A stretch of DNA of 64,000 bases from Hypomesus transpacificus (lineage: Eukaryota; Chordata; Actinopteri; Osmeriformes; Osmeridae). The stretch is taken from the NCBI RefSeq assembly GCF_021917145.1, contig NC_061076.1, positions 1,655,032 through 1,719,031 of the forward strand, read 5' to 3'. Below, one piece after another: positions 22,250 through 44,465 of the stretch. A model generated the notes under the pieces. That model had not been told where the DNA came from. It was given only the letters and a program-made list of their open reading frames with translations, and did no database searches. The translations under genes were made by a program, and so were the position numbers. Positions within the stretch are counted from its first letter, which is position 1, and every line of letters starts with the position of its first letter.

Positions 22250-22669
22250 GGGTGGGTTTGTAAGAGAGAGAAATAGAGGGAGAGAAAGAAGGAGGCGGAA
22301 GACATTGAGAGATTGAGCGTGAGAGATGGAGATAGAGGAAGAAGGGAGGGAGAGAGAAACGGAGGAGGATGAAAGGTGGAGAGACAGATGCAAACAGAGA
22401 GGTTTGACAGGTGGTTACTCCTTTTCTCTCTCCCCCCCCCCCCCCTCCCCCCTCCAGTGTTCTCCAGGAAGACGGTCTTCGGCGTGACGGCCGAGGAGGC
22501 GGCGTCCGAGCTGGTGAAGACGCTGAGCAGCAGGAAGCAGGAAGTGGTCATGGCGCGCTCGCTGCCCAAGGCCGCCATCTACGCACGCTCCTTCTTCCCC
22601 AACGTGTTCTTCGCCGTGATGGCGGCCGGCGTGAGGAACGCTGCCGCTGTAGAGGAACTGGAGCAGTAG
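20036..22669 (+). CDS. dhrs7c: Dehydrogenase/reductase SDR family member 7C, complete, 7 coding exons
   Basis: DHRS7C (SRP-35) is a sarcoplasmic-reticulum short-chain dehydrogenase of striated muscle, described as an NAD-dependent retinol dehydrogenase. Exons 20036-20056, 20266-20428, 20526-20638, 21048-21258, 21628-21720, 22048-22203 and 22458-22669 join in phase to 322 aa. A hydrophobic anchor covers about residues 12-35 (LTIILLVPLVVVATAGVFYL). The cofactor motif is the family's altered form TDALSALG in place of TGxxxGxG. Catalytic residues are Ser188 (LLVNSIQG), Tyr201 and Lys205 (YAASK); the Tyr codon is split across exons 5 and 6. DCYGCLDVLILNNS and SMISRRTG are strongly family-like. Fish may carry two copies (ca/cb), not distinguished here. 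Intron 3 holds a SINE and intron 5 a minisatellite. Confidence 0.94.
20755..20947 (-). mobile_element. tRNA-derived SINE in dhrs7c intron 3
   Basis: Read on the minus strand it has a Pol III A box (TGGCTGAGCGG) and B box (GGTTCGATTCC), a body with TCCTTGGGAAAGGCACTTCA, and a tail GCTCTGGGTAAGAGCGTCTG ending in an ACATTTAC-type run. It matches the copy at 37016-37205 over nearly its whole length. Confidence 0.88.
21755..22020. repeat. Minisatellite, dhrs7c intron 5
   Basis: About 18 units built on CACCTGAACACC(A)CT, 10-20 bp each, with drift to the right. It fills most of the intron between the exons carrying Ser188 and Tyr201. Confidence 0.9.
22205..22245. repeat. (GA)n at the dhrs7c exon 6 donor
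   Basis: A GA run of about 40 bp starts inside the donor GTGAGAGAGA. Confidence 0.9.
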
Positions 22670-22947
22670 AGACGGAGGGAATGGAGAGGTGGAGGGAGAG
22701 GTGACAGGATGGAGGGACTGAGAGATGGAGGGGAGAGGTGACAGGATGGAGGGACAGAAAGATGGAGGGACAGAGAGATGGAGAGACAGAGAGATGGAGA
22801 GATGGGATCCTGTAACCCTAATGAAAACAAACAAATTAAATATTGTTACTTTCATTCCCTCATTTATGAAACACAGATGAAGCTTGGTTGAATGAGTTTA
22901 AATGATAAGTAGGACAGCATTGAAATGTTGTAACCACTCAACTGCAA

Positions 22948-22953
22948 AATAAA
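22948..22953 (+). terminator. Polyadenylation signal of dhrs7c
   Basis: AATAAA, 279 bp after the dhrs7c stop codon and before the next plus-strand gene. Confidence 0.6.
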
Positions 22954-23212
22954 CGATGTTTAGATGTATTATCCTGGCTTCTTTCATTGGTTCAAGGCAT
23001 ATGTCAAAGCAGTCTCTAAAGACACAAGGGTGACAAAGCAATTTCACTATGCCACAAGAGAAATATTAGGCAATATGGCGTATTTTTTTGGCACTTTGTC
23101 AGATTTTCGTTACGTGAGCGCCTCCTGGTGGACACGTTATTGCAGCATGTAGAGACAGGCTCAAACGTGCGGTCGCTGTGGCCGTACCGTGTTTTTTTGT
23201 GAGGAATGGAAA

Positions 23213-23899
23213 ATGGCTTTACAATTAATGTTTTCCCGTATTTGTGCAGTAAACAGCACGGGTTTTATGAAGTCACCTTTCTCAGCTTTCGGTATGACGA
23301 GAAGTGGTAATGACTTGTCAGTGGAACATGACCGGAAAAACCTGTGTTTTACCATTAGCTTGGACGGCGAGGCGGGTGAGTGCCAAAGAGAGCCGACATT
23401 GCGCCCTTTACGCACGGAGGGAGATCTTAAATCGAGACCGGTGTTCATGTAAGGCCTACTTGGAAACATTTCATGTCATGTCATGACGAATCCTTCCCTT
23501 AATTCAAACTTTTTGCCCCCGATACAGAGCACCTGGACAGCGCCGTGCTGAGGTATAAATTCACCGGAGAGAAAGAGGTGGATCTCGTGTCAACCACAGT
23601 ACCCGAGTCGTTCAGAGGCAAAGGAGTTGCTGCGACGCTGTCTAAGGTAAATAGAAAAAGGGAACAGCTGTCTGATGGGTGGCAAACACTGGGCTAATAC
23701 TTAAAAACAAATCGTTGCAGAAATACATGATTCTGATTTGGAAAGTTCCATTCGTTCCTTCTTCTCTCTGATACAGGCTGCTTTAGACTTCCTCGTGAAG
23801 GAGAAGCTCAAGGCGCACGTGTCCTGTTGGTACATCAAGAAATACATCGAAGAGAACCCACACCTTGGTTACAAGACGCACATCACTGGTTACAGTTGA
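23213..23899 (+). CDS. natd1: NATD1-like GNAT acetyltransferase-domain protein, 3 exons
   Basis: NATD1 is a small vertebrate protein with a single GNAT-type N-acetyltransferase fold; its substrate is not established. Exons 23213-23375, 23528-23646 and 23777-23899 give 134 aa. The core shows VEHD, LRYKFTGEKEVDLVSTTVP, the acetyl-CoA loop RGKGVA (residues 84-89) and AALDFLVKEKLKAHVSCWYI, all typical of the family. ATG 23213 is the first in-frame start. The first about 33 residues (MALQLMFSRICAVN...) lack acidic residues and could be a mitochondrial leader; a second Met at residue 28 would give a form without it. Splice phases fit exactly (GCG G/AG CAC). It could be a fish paralogue rather than the direct natd1 orthologue. 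Confidence 0.85.
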
Positions 23900-29989
<6,090 letters not shown>

Positions 29990-30584
29990 CCTCCTACTCT
30001 CCAGGCCTAAGCAGTATCGATAACCACTGACTGTATTTTTGTCTTCATCTTGAACAACAATGCTACCATTAGACCATTAGGACTCCCACGTGCAGATGTA
30101 TAGGGTTGTTAATTTCTCAGAGCATGGTTCCAAACCACCTATGCTACACTGTAAGACTAAGACACAACACTCTGTTAGGTCATTTTCTGGTTAAAGCAAC
30201 TTTTATTAATGTTATTGTCTTAACAGTCTTAATGTCATTTGATCCTAATGCAGATGAAGCCGCTCTTACAAAAAACACAAGCACACTTTGTTGTAGATTG
30301 ACGTGTTTGGCAGTAACAATCAAGGGCCATGATGGGAGATTGATGTTGTTATGCTGTAATACCATTTTAGTCCACATGAGGGCACCAACGTCATTACAGT
30401 TACATACCACTGCATCCCAGCACTGTTTTACAGCAAGTGATTACAACTTCAGTTTACTAGGGGGCAGTCTTACACCCTTGATATGTACTTTGGCTTGGCG
30501 TAGACTCATTTCCAAAACTGTTTTCATCAAAAAAGTAATTAAAATGGAATCTATGTAAGGGACTGGTCTTTACTCATGTCACAG

Positions 30585-30657
<73 letters not shown>

Positions 30658-30678
30658 CACACAGTCACACAGGCACAG

Positions 30679-30729
<51 letters not shown>

Positions 30730-30868
30730 CACACACACACACAGGCACAAACACATACACAGGTTGTTTAGTGTACAAGCGTGTGTGTGTTTGGTCTGAC
30801 TCACAGAGCTTGGCAGGGTTGCAGCTCCTATGAGACTCAGTCCTGGATCAAGGTTGTGCTCAACATCT
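29990..30868. other. Convergent gap between hs3st and gsg1l2
   Basis: Holds both 3' UTRs (the genes face each other). An ATTAAA lies near 30537 on plus. A long CA tract covers about 30582-30760. No coding exon is seen. Confidence 0.55.
30582..30762. repeat. (CA)n microsatellite
   Basis: About 180 bp of CA repeat with a few AGTCAC, AGGCAC and CAAACACATAC interruptions, in the hs3st/gsg1l2 3' gap. Confidence 0.95.
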
Positions 30869-35542
<4,674 letters not shown>

Positions 35543-35893
35543 GGTCTCGCCGCCGCCGCTGCCCGGCCGGCTGGCCAAGACACGAGAGGAGATAAAAAGG
35601 CAACTAATCCAGGCTTTTGATATGTCGCCAGACGTGTTTTCCATAAAATTTTATCAAATCTTCATAATCTGGTTGCGGCGGAGGGTCTGTGGTGGATGAG
35701 GTGTAGGCATGCCGCGGTGATCATCCTTTGCTGTGGGGGATGAAGTCTGGCGTATACCTTGATTGTAGGATTCTGTCTTTCTTTCTGTCCTGCTTCCCCT
35801 TCTCTGCCCCGCGAGGCTCCCTGACAACCAATCATCTGAGTCTTTTAGCCGGTCCCTTGTTCATTTGAACTCTCTCTGACTTGCTCTATTTCT

Positions 35894-35895
<2 letters not shown>

Positions 35896-35964
<69 letters not shown>

Positions 35965-35990
35965 CCTATATCTTATTCTCTCTCTCTTTC
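35896..35990. repeat. (CT)n microsatellite
   Basis: CT run of about 55 bp plus impure continuation, upstream of gsg1l2. Confidence 0.93.
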
Positions 35991-36299
35991 TCTCTCGTTT
36001 GCCCAGCCTCATCCCCATCTCTCTCTCCTCCCCCTAAGTAAGTCTTTGACTGTTATTTATTTTAAAAGGCAAATTATCCTCCAGACCTTTGGTCTATTGT
36101 CATATCTAAAACATTAGCCTATTTCTTTGAGCATAGCAATAAAAAAAGATTACTTCCAGCTTACTCTTCAATCTGGTGCACTGCTCAAAGGTCGGCATCT
36201 CTCTTCCGCCCCACCAAAAGTTAGCGTCAGACAAATCTTTAGCATTTATTTGATAAAAAATTATATAACAGCTATGCTGATTTCGAAAAGAGGGCAGTC

Positions 36300-36550
36300 A
36301 TTTACATTACATTTACATTTATTCATTTAGCAGACGCTTTTATCCAAAGCGACTTCCAAGAGAGAGCTTTACAAAGTGCATAGGTCACTGATAATAACAA
36401 CAAGATAGCCCCACAGCATTGCGGGTAGTCAAAAACAAGAAGTACATATTGTGAACAACCAAAAAATAGTGCTAAAGGGAAGAAACCATAAGAGCATGTA
36501 GTTAAACAAGTTAAAGTCATGGAGCAGTCATGGAGCTGTAAATGACACAA
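36300..36550 (-). mobile_element. SINE/LINE-type 3' tail fragment
   Basis: Begins TTACATTTACATTTATTCA then TTTAGCAGACGCTTTTATCC and AAAGCGACTT, the same tail as the full SINEs here but followed by an unrelated body. The right limit is a guess. No Pol III boxes were seen. Confidence 0.5.
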
Positions 36551-36765
36551 GGAAACTCCCTGCGTGTGTATGTGTGTGTGTGTGTGTCACTCATGTCGCG
36601 TGTGCCTACACAATAAATCCGCTGGTCTTTGATGACCTGCTGATTGACTTAGGCAGGATGTTCCATGGAAATACAGGAAAACTGCTTTGGGAAATATGCT
36701 TAAGAGGTGACAGATGTCAGGAGATAACTGATTCTGCCTCTTCAGCAAATTGATTTGTATTTTTC

Positions 36766-36806
36766 TCTCTGGATAAGAGCGTCTGCTAAATGACTGAAAT
36801 GTATTT
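36766..36806 (+). mobile_element. SINE tail fragment
   Basis: Contains CTGGATAAGAGCGTCTGCTA and AATGACTGAAATGTA, matching the last 35 bp of the SINE at 37016-37205. Confidence 0.65.
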
Positions 36807-37015
36807 TTCATGAGGTTGTAATTGCATTCTGCAGGAGGACTTGAGACAAGGACAGTAGAGAAGCTCATCGTTCCTCTATATCAAAGTAATCATCCCTTCA
36901 CTAAAGATATTTGCTACTCAATGCTAAACACCTTCCCCGAAGCAGCCTTCCAACCATAGTTGTTTCCTGTTTGGTCTAATGGTGAATATGTGTGCTAGGT
37001 GTGTAGCTGATGTGT

Positions 37016-37205
37016 GGGGGGTCAGATGGCTGAGCGGTTAATGAGTCGGGCTATTAAACAGAAGGTTGCAGGTTCGATTCCCCGCCATGCGAAATGACGT
37101 TGTGTCCTTGGGCAAGGCACTTCACCCTACTTGCCTCGGGGAGAATGTCCCTGTACTTACTGTGAGTCGCTCTGGATAAGAGCATTTGCTAAATGACTAA
37201 ATGTA
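37016..37205 (+). mobile_element. tRNA-derived SINE, near full length
   Basis: tRNA-like head with A box TGGCTGAGCGG and B box GGTTCGATTCC, then TCCTTGGGCAAGGCACTTCA, then tail CTCTGGATAAGAGCATTTGC and AAATGACTAAATGTA. It is in the same orientation as the 36766 fragment and homologous to the minus-strand copy at 20755-20947. Confidence 0.88.
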
Positions 37206-37599
37206 TCTGTGTAGCCTGACCAGGCAGGAGAAGGAGGAAGGTAAGAGGGCACAAAATCAAAAGTCACTGTCCTACCTAGTGAATGACTGTTCTGGAAGTA
37301 TGCACGAGAGCATAAGATATGTTGTCAGAAATGACGCAATCCTAATCCTGGCGGGGGTGTATAATTTCTTTCCAGATGTCGGGCGCCCTGACAAAAATGG
37401 CAGAAAACACAAACATTGTTAATGCCTTCAAATGAGCAACAGAAAATCTTAAATCGGTGTTCTTTGAATGCCACATCAGCCAACCCGGAGCACAGGATGA
37501 AAAAACGAGTCTGTATGGAGCTTTGGTACTGCTGTTGAAAGAGGTGGCTCTGATTACATGAGTGATTAAATCCAATGTGTTTATATAGTGAAGTGATGA

Positions 37600-37945
37600 T
37601 AATGATGGGTTATGATGATGATGATGATGATGGTGATAATGATAATGGGTTAGGGTTAGGATGATGATCATGATGGGTTAGGGTTAGGGTTCGGATGATG
37701 ATGATGGGTTAGGGTTAGGATAATGATGATGATGATGATGGGTTAGGGTTAGGATAATGATGATGATGATGATGATGGGTTAGGATGATGATCATGATGG
37801 GTTAGGGTTAGGATGATGATCATGATGGGTTAGGGTTAGGATGATGATAATGATGGGTTAGGGTTATGATGATGATGATGATGATAATGATGGGTTAGGG
37901 TTATGATGATGATGATGATGATGGGTTAGGGTTAGGATGGTGAGG
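37600..37945. repeat. Mixed GAT / GGGTTA (telomere-like) array
   Basis: Runs of GATGAT are interrupted about ten times by GGGTTAGGGTTAGG, i.e. two telomere hexamers. Units vary from about 25 to 45 bp. Confidence 0.92.
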
Positions 37946-38514
37946 ATGACTAAGATAAAGATGATTATGGTGATGCTTCAGGTTTGAGGCAGTCTTCACA
38001 GAGCTTGCCTGAACATCACTCTTCAACAATCACTGTACGTTCTCAGTCAACTCATGTCATCTTGTAGGTTTGATCAAATGTTGAGTTTCATTATGACTAT
38101 GTTTCATTACGACTATGTTTTCCAAATCCATTTCATGTCATTTTTTTTACTAGAGCAATTTGTCTGTTCGGTAATCTTTTTGACGGACAATTACATTTAG
38201 TTCACCTCAATCGGAAATTTGTTTGTTTCCTACCTTCCTCTACTCTCTACCCTTTACGTCACCCATACAAAATGACTCTCAGAAGTTCCCTGTATTCATG
38301 TAACATGTTGTCGTTTGTCCTTATCCAGGACTAAAGCCAAATGACCGAGCGATTGAAACATGCAACCAGGACACTGACACAGGTACATCCACCGCTTCAG
38401 CTGCAAACGGTGGGATTAGATTATGTTCAATCCCAGTCCCTCCATTCCTACCAGGCGAGGGGGGGGGGGTGACCTTGTTCGTCCTCATGTATCCCCCTCT
38501 CACCCTGTCCTCAT

Positions 38515-39065
38515 CTCTCGTCTCTTTTTCTCCATCCATCCCCCTCTCTCTCCCTCCATCGCCTCTCTCTCCATCCATACTCCTCTCTCTCTCCCTCCAT
38601 CCCCCTCTCTCTCCCTCCATCCCCCTCTCTCTCTCTCCCTCCATCCCCTCTCTCTCCCTCCATCCCCTTCTCTCTCCCTACATCGCCTCTCTCTCCATCC
38701 ATCCCCTCTCTCTCCCTCCATACCCCTCTCTCTCCATCCATACTCCTCTGTCTCCCTCCATCCCCCTCTCTCTCCATCCATACCCCTCTCTCTCCCTCCA
38801 TCCCCCTCTCTCTCCCTCCATCCCCTCTCTCTCCATCCATACCCCTCTCTCTCCCTCCATCCACTCTCTCTCCCTCCATCCCCCCCTCTCTCTCCCTCCA
38901 TCCCCCCCTCTCTCTCCCTCCATCCCGTTCTCTCTCCCTACATCCCCTCTCTCTCCCTCCATCCCCTCTCTCTCCATCCATCCCCCTCTCTCTCTCTCCC
39001 TCCCTCCATCCCTTTCTCTCTCCCTCCATCCCCTTCTCTCCATCCATCCATCCCCCATCCACCCC
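38515..39065. repeat. CTCTCTCCCTCCATCCCC minisatellite
   Basis: About 28 units of 17-22 bp with CATC/CATAC variants. It opens long frames on both strands that are compositional only. Confidence 0.93.
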
Positions 39066-40034
39066 TCCGACCTCCTATCTCTCTCTCCGTGCCCGTCTCC
39101 AGGACCAGCAGGGATCAGAGAGAAGTACCAGGTACCAGCTTACACTCAACCACTCACTGTGTCATCACGCTGGTAGCTGATCTCTGTGCTCTGGCCCAAC
39201 CAACCAACATGATAAGAAGCACACCTAAGCGTCTACAGGACACAGTCTACCTGTACAATCTATCCTACATGATACTCTTACGCGAGCCTCACCTGAACAG
39301 GAGACGTGCAGGGGGAACAGGTTTCCTGTTCGTCTCTCTAAGATGCTTGTACTGTAATACTGTGAACCACACGCCTTAGAGGCAAAGGTTCCCAATGCCG
39401 TGCCTGAATTTGATGATGAATGAAATACAAGCATCATTTTAATCCCTCAGTTTGATGTATGATACCCTTGGGCATTGCTGAACATGGTCAAAGACTAACA
39501 CTTTAATCAGTTTGGAGGAAAAAAATGTGACGTTTCCTTTGCGTTGGGAGACATCTCTGTGACATTATGTCATCATCGTACAACAAACATTTGATTTTAT
39601 TATATAACTCAACACTCCTGTCTACTGAATAACAGCACGCCTGTAAATTTGTATTTTCTCTGCATGTAAAAAAAGGTGGATTTTTGAATGTTTTGCTTGA
39701 TCCATCCTGCAGTCTCACTACTCGATCACAACCTTAGGACGGGCTCCACGATCCGTAGATGAAGATGAGTAACATGCAACACTGATGCAAGCATCTGCAA
39801 TGAGGATAAAGAAGACCCACACTTGCAGTAGAACACTATTAGGCTTGTGTAAGCCCATTGTCAGGGTTATAGGGTCAGGCTGTATGTAGCTTGCACAAAC
39901 ACCCCACCTACTGGAGATCCAAAGAGACAGAGTTCACGGAGTACGAGGGGCAGTTTAGGAAATGATTCAGACTGTCCTCACACAAACACATATGAAACAC
40001 GTACACATTCACATTTGAAACGTTCACGCACAGA

Positions 40035-40178
40035 GAGGATTGGAGAGAGAGAGAGGAGAGAAGAGGAGAGAAGAGGAGAGAGAGGAGAGAAGAGGAGAGA
40101 GAGGAGAGAAGAGGATAGAGGAGAGAAGAGGAGAGAGAGGAGAGAAGAGAAGAGGATAAAAGAGGAGAGAGGAGAGAA
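40035..40178. repeat. GAGGAGAGAAGAG tandem repeat
   Basis: Purine-only repeat of 8-14 bp units. Confidence 0.9.
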
Positions 40179-41799
40179 GGCTCACTCCCTCAGTTTCCTT
40201 GTTGTCCATGTTTCTCTCTGTTTCTCACTCTCTTCCTAATCTCTTTGTTTTGGAGTCTTCCACATTCAGGAGGCGCTCTGTACTGAGGAAAGGACAGAAC
40301 TGCCTTTAATTCTGCTGTTCCAGAATACAGATATACTAAGTCCTCGATACTGAGGCCTCTTTAGTCTGATTACAGCACAAAGAGATCATAACAGATAAAG
40401 ATTAGTTAGTTAAGATGCTATGAGCTCAACACATACTGATGACTCTGCTTGACACATCCTCATCGTCATAACACACACACACAGACACATATAACAAACA
40501 CATACAAGTTCACATAACACACACATTTACTGTAAGCACAGCCACTTACTCTGCAACTCACTGCAACATGCACACTCAGACACACCTACATTCACTCTTT
40601 CTTATAAACAAGATGAGGAGAATGATGAGGATGACGATGAGGATGATTGCGGGGTTAAAAGAGATACTGGGGTTGAAATGGGTCAATTGACCATGGTTCA
40701 GGAGGTTACGTAATGGGGGCATATTACTGTAAAGGGTTTTAAAGATTGTTTGTCCTCACTTGAGTCTTCATGTTCGCTCTGAGGTATCTACTGCCTTGAA
40801 AGGCCCAGCACCCGTAACGCCATGTTGTTCTCAAACATGTCCACGCTTCTCTCCATCCAGCTGTCAATACATCTGTCCATCCATCCATCCGCCCATCAGC
40901 TAGCAAGGCGGATAATGCTAACTCAAGTAGACCCAGATTCAATAAAATGCCCAACATGGGAATCGGAAAACATCTGCATTCTTCTGTCTCACAAAACTAC
41001 AAACAAGAACAAGAAAACAAAACGGACAAAATACTGAAAAGGCTGTGCCCACACAGCTCTAAGTTACTCGAGAGACAGCTGGCGGCTAATCTGTCCTGGA
41101 CCCCCAGGAGGCATCTTCTTACTGGAGCTTACGTAACTGAGCCGATTCTTGTTACCTCAGTCCTAGGTACAGTGAGAATACCACCTACATGCACCAACAC
41201 ACTGCTCATTTTTCGGTGGCCTCGCTGGCTAAAGGTCAGTAACCCCGGGGGAATGGCACGTGAGGCCAGGTGACTTGTTGACCATGTATATCAGACCACC
41301 CTAGTCTGGAAGACGTCTGGTCACTCAGTTTGTCCCTTTAGTCAAACGGTAAACGTTTGTTGGATTTCCAACACAGTCTGTGATGCTCTCAGAGCCTCAT
41401 TAGATTACACAATGTGTTTATGGGGGAGGGGGTACTTACTGACAAAAACCTTACCTATTGTACCTTTGATAGAGCATGGTTTTAGTTTGAGAAAACGTTT
41501 TCATAATCTAAAGTAAATCATCCCATTACATCTGAATTCTAAATTCTGAAGTAGAATATGCTGAGATTTGCATTCACCAGACATTCATCTTGAAAAACCT
41601 TGAAGAAAAATCTGATTTGAATCTCCTTGCTAATCTGGATCAGTCCGTCATACCTCCCATGATGCAAAACTCAGGCTAATTGTGTCCCTGTGATGCACAG
41701 CCTGAGATTGTGTCTACAAAATATGTCACAGTCGTGTGAGGTGGTTATCCCCCCCTTAAGCTTCAAGACAGGCTGTCTGGATTGAAGTAGCGATGACCG

Positions 41800-41805
41800 T
41801 AATCC
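41800..41805 (+). promoter_or_regulatory. Possible CRX/OTX2 site upstream of rcvrn
   Basis: TAATCC, the photoreceptor homeodomain core, 266 bp before the recoverin start codon. CRX/OTX control of recoverin is known in vertebrates. A six-base match can occur by chance. Confidence 0.3.
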
Positions 41806-41884
41806 CATTCAGCACTTTGTGGGTTTGTTCAGGGAGGACAGCGAAACATAGGGCCAACCACCGACGAAGACCTTTTGTTATTTA

Positions 41885-41970
41885 CCAGGAGCGAGAGAGA
41901 GAGAGTGACAGAAAGAGAGAGAGACAGAAAGAGAGAGAGAATTATAGAGAGAGGTGAGCTAGAAAGGAGA
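41885..41970. repeat. GAGA-rich tract in the rcvrn 5' flank
   Basis: Impure GA repeat with GACAGAAA interruptions, 100-180 bp before the start codon. Confidence 0.75.
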
Positions 41971-42065
41971 CGCTCAGAGAGAGTTATCAAGTGAGAGAGA
42001 CAAAGAAGAAGTCGAGTTTTACCAAACCAGGCAGTCTCTCCTTACCTCAGTGAGTCTGTCCCACA

Positions 42066-43234
42066 ATGGGCAACAGTAAGAGCGGCGCGCTGTCTAAAGA
42101 ACTTCTGGAGGACTTGAAGTCCAACACCAAGTACACCGAGGCTGAGCTGTGTACCTGGTACCAGACCTTCCTCAAGGAATGCCCTGGGGGGAAGATCTCC
42201 AAGGAGCAGTTTGAGGGCATCTACGCCAGCTTCTTTCCTGGAGCGGACCCCTCAGACTATGCTCGTCATGTGTTCAGAAGCTTCGACACCAACTCAGACG
42301 GCACGCTGGACTTCAAGGAGTATATCGTAGCTCTTCACCTCACCTCCGGAGGCAAGACCACACAGAAACTGGAGTGGGCCTTCGCTCTCTACGACGTTGA
42401 TGGCAACGGCACCATCAGCAAGAATGAGATCCAGGAAATCGTCAAGGTAAAGGCAAACAATAAAAAGTTTGTTAGGAGTTATTGAGTAACTTTTTTGATA
42501 TGCGTGACTGTTACTTGGTTGTGTAATGTTGCTGTTTGATATATCAAGCACTGGGTTTCAGAATCATAACTGGGTTTCAGAATCATAATTGATCATCTAA
42601 ACAGATGGGGGAAAGAAAAACTTGAGATATCAAAATTAGAAGTTAAATGATTACATTAATACAGTTGATTATTTATTTTAAACGGGATGAGTGGATTTAT
42701 GTGGAAATCAAGCAGTGGGTTTTAGAATCGTGATGTATTCATCATAGATTACCTACTGATTATGGATGAATTGACTTTTCTCTCTGTCTGCTGTGGCTTC
42801 CTTGAAGTCAATATTCAACATGATCTCTGCTGACGATCAAGACAACCTGGCAGAGGATGAGGACACACCCGAGAAGAGAGCCGACAAGATCTGGAACTTC
42901 TTTGGAAAGAAAGAAGATGGTGAGAGTGGCAAGACACAGGACTGCTGAAAAGCAGAATTAAACAGCTTTTAAAACTCGTTTTTAACTGTTATTTTTTAAC
43001 TGTCACTTCAAACTGTAATTTCAAACTGTCATTTAAAGGCTTGATGCAGGCATGCTCTAGGCTGTCTTGATGTGTCCTCCTAAACATATTGTTTTCTCTC
43101 TGTGTGTGTTTTCAGAAAAGATCTCAGAAGGAGAATTCATCCAGGGCGTGATGGATAACAAGGACATCCTGAGGTTGATACAGTACGACGAGCCCCAGAG
43201 GATCAAGGATAAACTGAAGGAGAAGAAGCCATAA
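42066..43234 (+). CDS. rcvrn: Recoverin, complete, 3 exons
   Basis: Recoverin is the photoreceptor calcium sensor that inhibits rhodopsin kinase when calcium is high. Exons 42066-42446, 42808-42919 and 43116-43234 give 203 aa (human 200). MGNSKSGALSKELLEDLK carries the Gly2 myristoylation site. EF1 is disabled by the family's CPGG insert (ECPGGKISKEQ, with Cys39). EF2 binds calcium (loop 74-85, DTNSDGTLDFKE) and so does EF3 (loop 110-121, DVDGNGTISKNE). EF4 (GKKEDEKISEGEF) lacks a proper loop. The C-terminus is Lys-rich (KDKLKEKKP), the part that tunes kinase binding. All splice sites are GT-AG and phases match. The 5' flank has one CRX/OTX-like core. Confidence 0.96.
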
Positions 43235-43590
43235 CACAGGACGAGGAATCAACAACAAAACAAACTTTTCATTCACGTATTTCCATTCATGACTGTTCAA
43301 AGCTTCACTATGTACATGTATTTTTTTAATTCCTTCAGGTTTTCAGCAGGTGCATGTTCTCAGTGTTAACGTAGCCCACCTGACAACATTGCGATCATGT
43401 CACACTCTGTGGTGACAATAGTCCAATTGAAATGAACCCCTGGGACATCGGCTTCAGCCGTTAACCCCACTCCAGCCTCCTCGTCCTCAAACCCCACAGT
43501 GTTGTCATGTGACTCGCACAACCCCGCTGAGATGCTGAGTGATGTTGTGGATACCATGGTGGGGACAACCCACAGGTGCTGTCCAATTGA

Positions 43591-43640
43591 AATAAAACCC
43601 TGTTGTAGTAAGATAGAGAAGTAATTAAGTTTAAAATAAA
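43591..43640 (+). terminator. Two candidate polyadenylation signals of rcvrn
   Basis: AATAAA at 43591-43596 and again at 43635-43640, 357 and 401 bp after the stop codon. Confidence 0.5.
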
Positions 43641-44271
43641 AGTCATTGAGTCTTTGAGTTTATCCCCAGGAGTAGACATGTTGAATCCTGGTCCTGATTC
43701 AAAATGAAGCTTCAATCTTAACGAATGAAGCTTAGCTTGATAACAACCCATTCATTTGAATCAGGTGTGTTGGAGCAGGGAAACATTCCAGAACATACAG
43801 GACAGCGGCCCCTGAGGACCAGGATTCGACATCCCTGCCTGGGAGGCTTGTATCAGAAGCATGTGTGGACGTCTAATGGGATTTGACAGGCATAAACTAG
43901 ATTGCAGTAGTCAGCGTGCCCACTGATTGGCTACTGTAGTATTGTTTACACCTGTCAAATCCAATCATATTGCTTTAAGGGGATAGGTTGAGGGAAGCAG
44001 GACTCTAAAGGGAGATTAAGGGCAGGGGAACTTTTTGTCCGAGTGTATCTACGGGGTTGTGGGTGCATACCTCTCCAGAAACGTGTGTGTTGGTTTAGTG
44101 TAATGGAGGTAAAGCCTGTTTTAGAGCACCTTACGGCTGTGGATTAGGTTCCAGTTAACAATCTTCTCTGCACAGTCAATCCTATTAAAGTGGGAAGGTC
44201 AGATTAGACACAGCTGCAGAGGTAGGTCTCTCCAAGCAGGTCACCTGTGGAGGGGAAGGGGGGGGGCATCT

Positions 44272-44465
44272 CTTACACACACAACTGACACACAACTCAC
44301 ACACACTCACACACACTCACACACAATTCTCTCACACACACTCACACACAACTCACACACACTCACACACAACTCACACACACTCACACACACTCACACA
44401 ACTCACACACACACACTCACACACAACTCACACACACACACTCACACTCACACTCACACACACTC
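44272..44465. repeat. CACACACTCACACACAACT tandem repeat
   Basis: Units of 10-20 bp made of CA steps with CTCA and AACTCA breaks, about 190 bp. Confidence 0.93.

Larger units (their letters stand above)
35543..42065. other. Long gap between gsg1l2 and rcvrn
   Basis: About 6.5 kb without a recognisable gene. The left end should be the gsg1l2 promoter and 5' UTR (CpG-bearing, up to about 35700). It holds a (CT)n tract, SINE and SINE-tail fragments, a GAT/GGGTTA array, a 500-bp CT/CCAT minisatellite and a GAGGAGA tract. The right 300 bp should be the rcvrn promoter and 5' UTR. Confidence 0.55.

Noticed and set aside
37016-37100. tRNA gene (A and B boxes)
   Set aside because: The boxes belong to a SINE head followed by the SINE body and tail; a second copy exists at 20755-20947, and cloverleaf stems are not clean.
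38423-39379. Long Ser/Pro/His/Leu frame on plus and Gly/Glu/Arg frames on minus
   Set aside because: Both come from the CTCTCTCCCTCCATCCCC repeat; no start context, no domain, no splice support.
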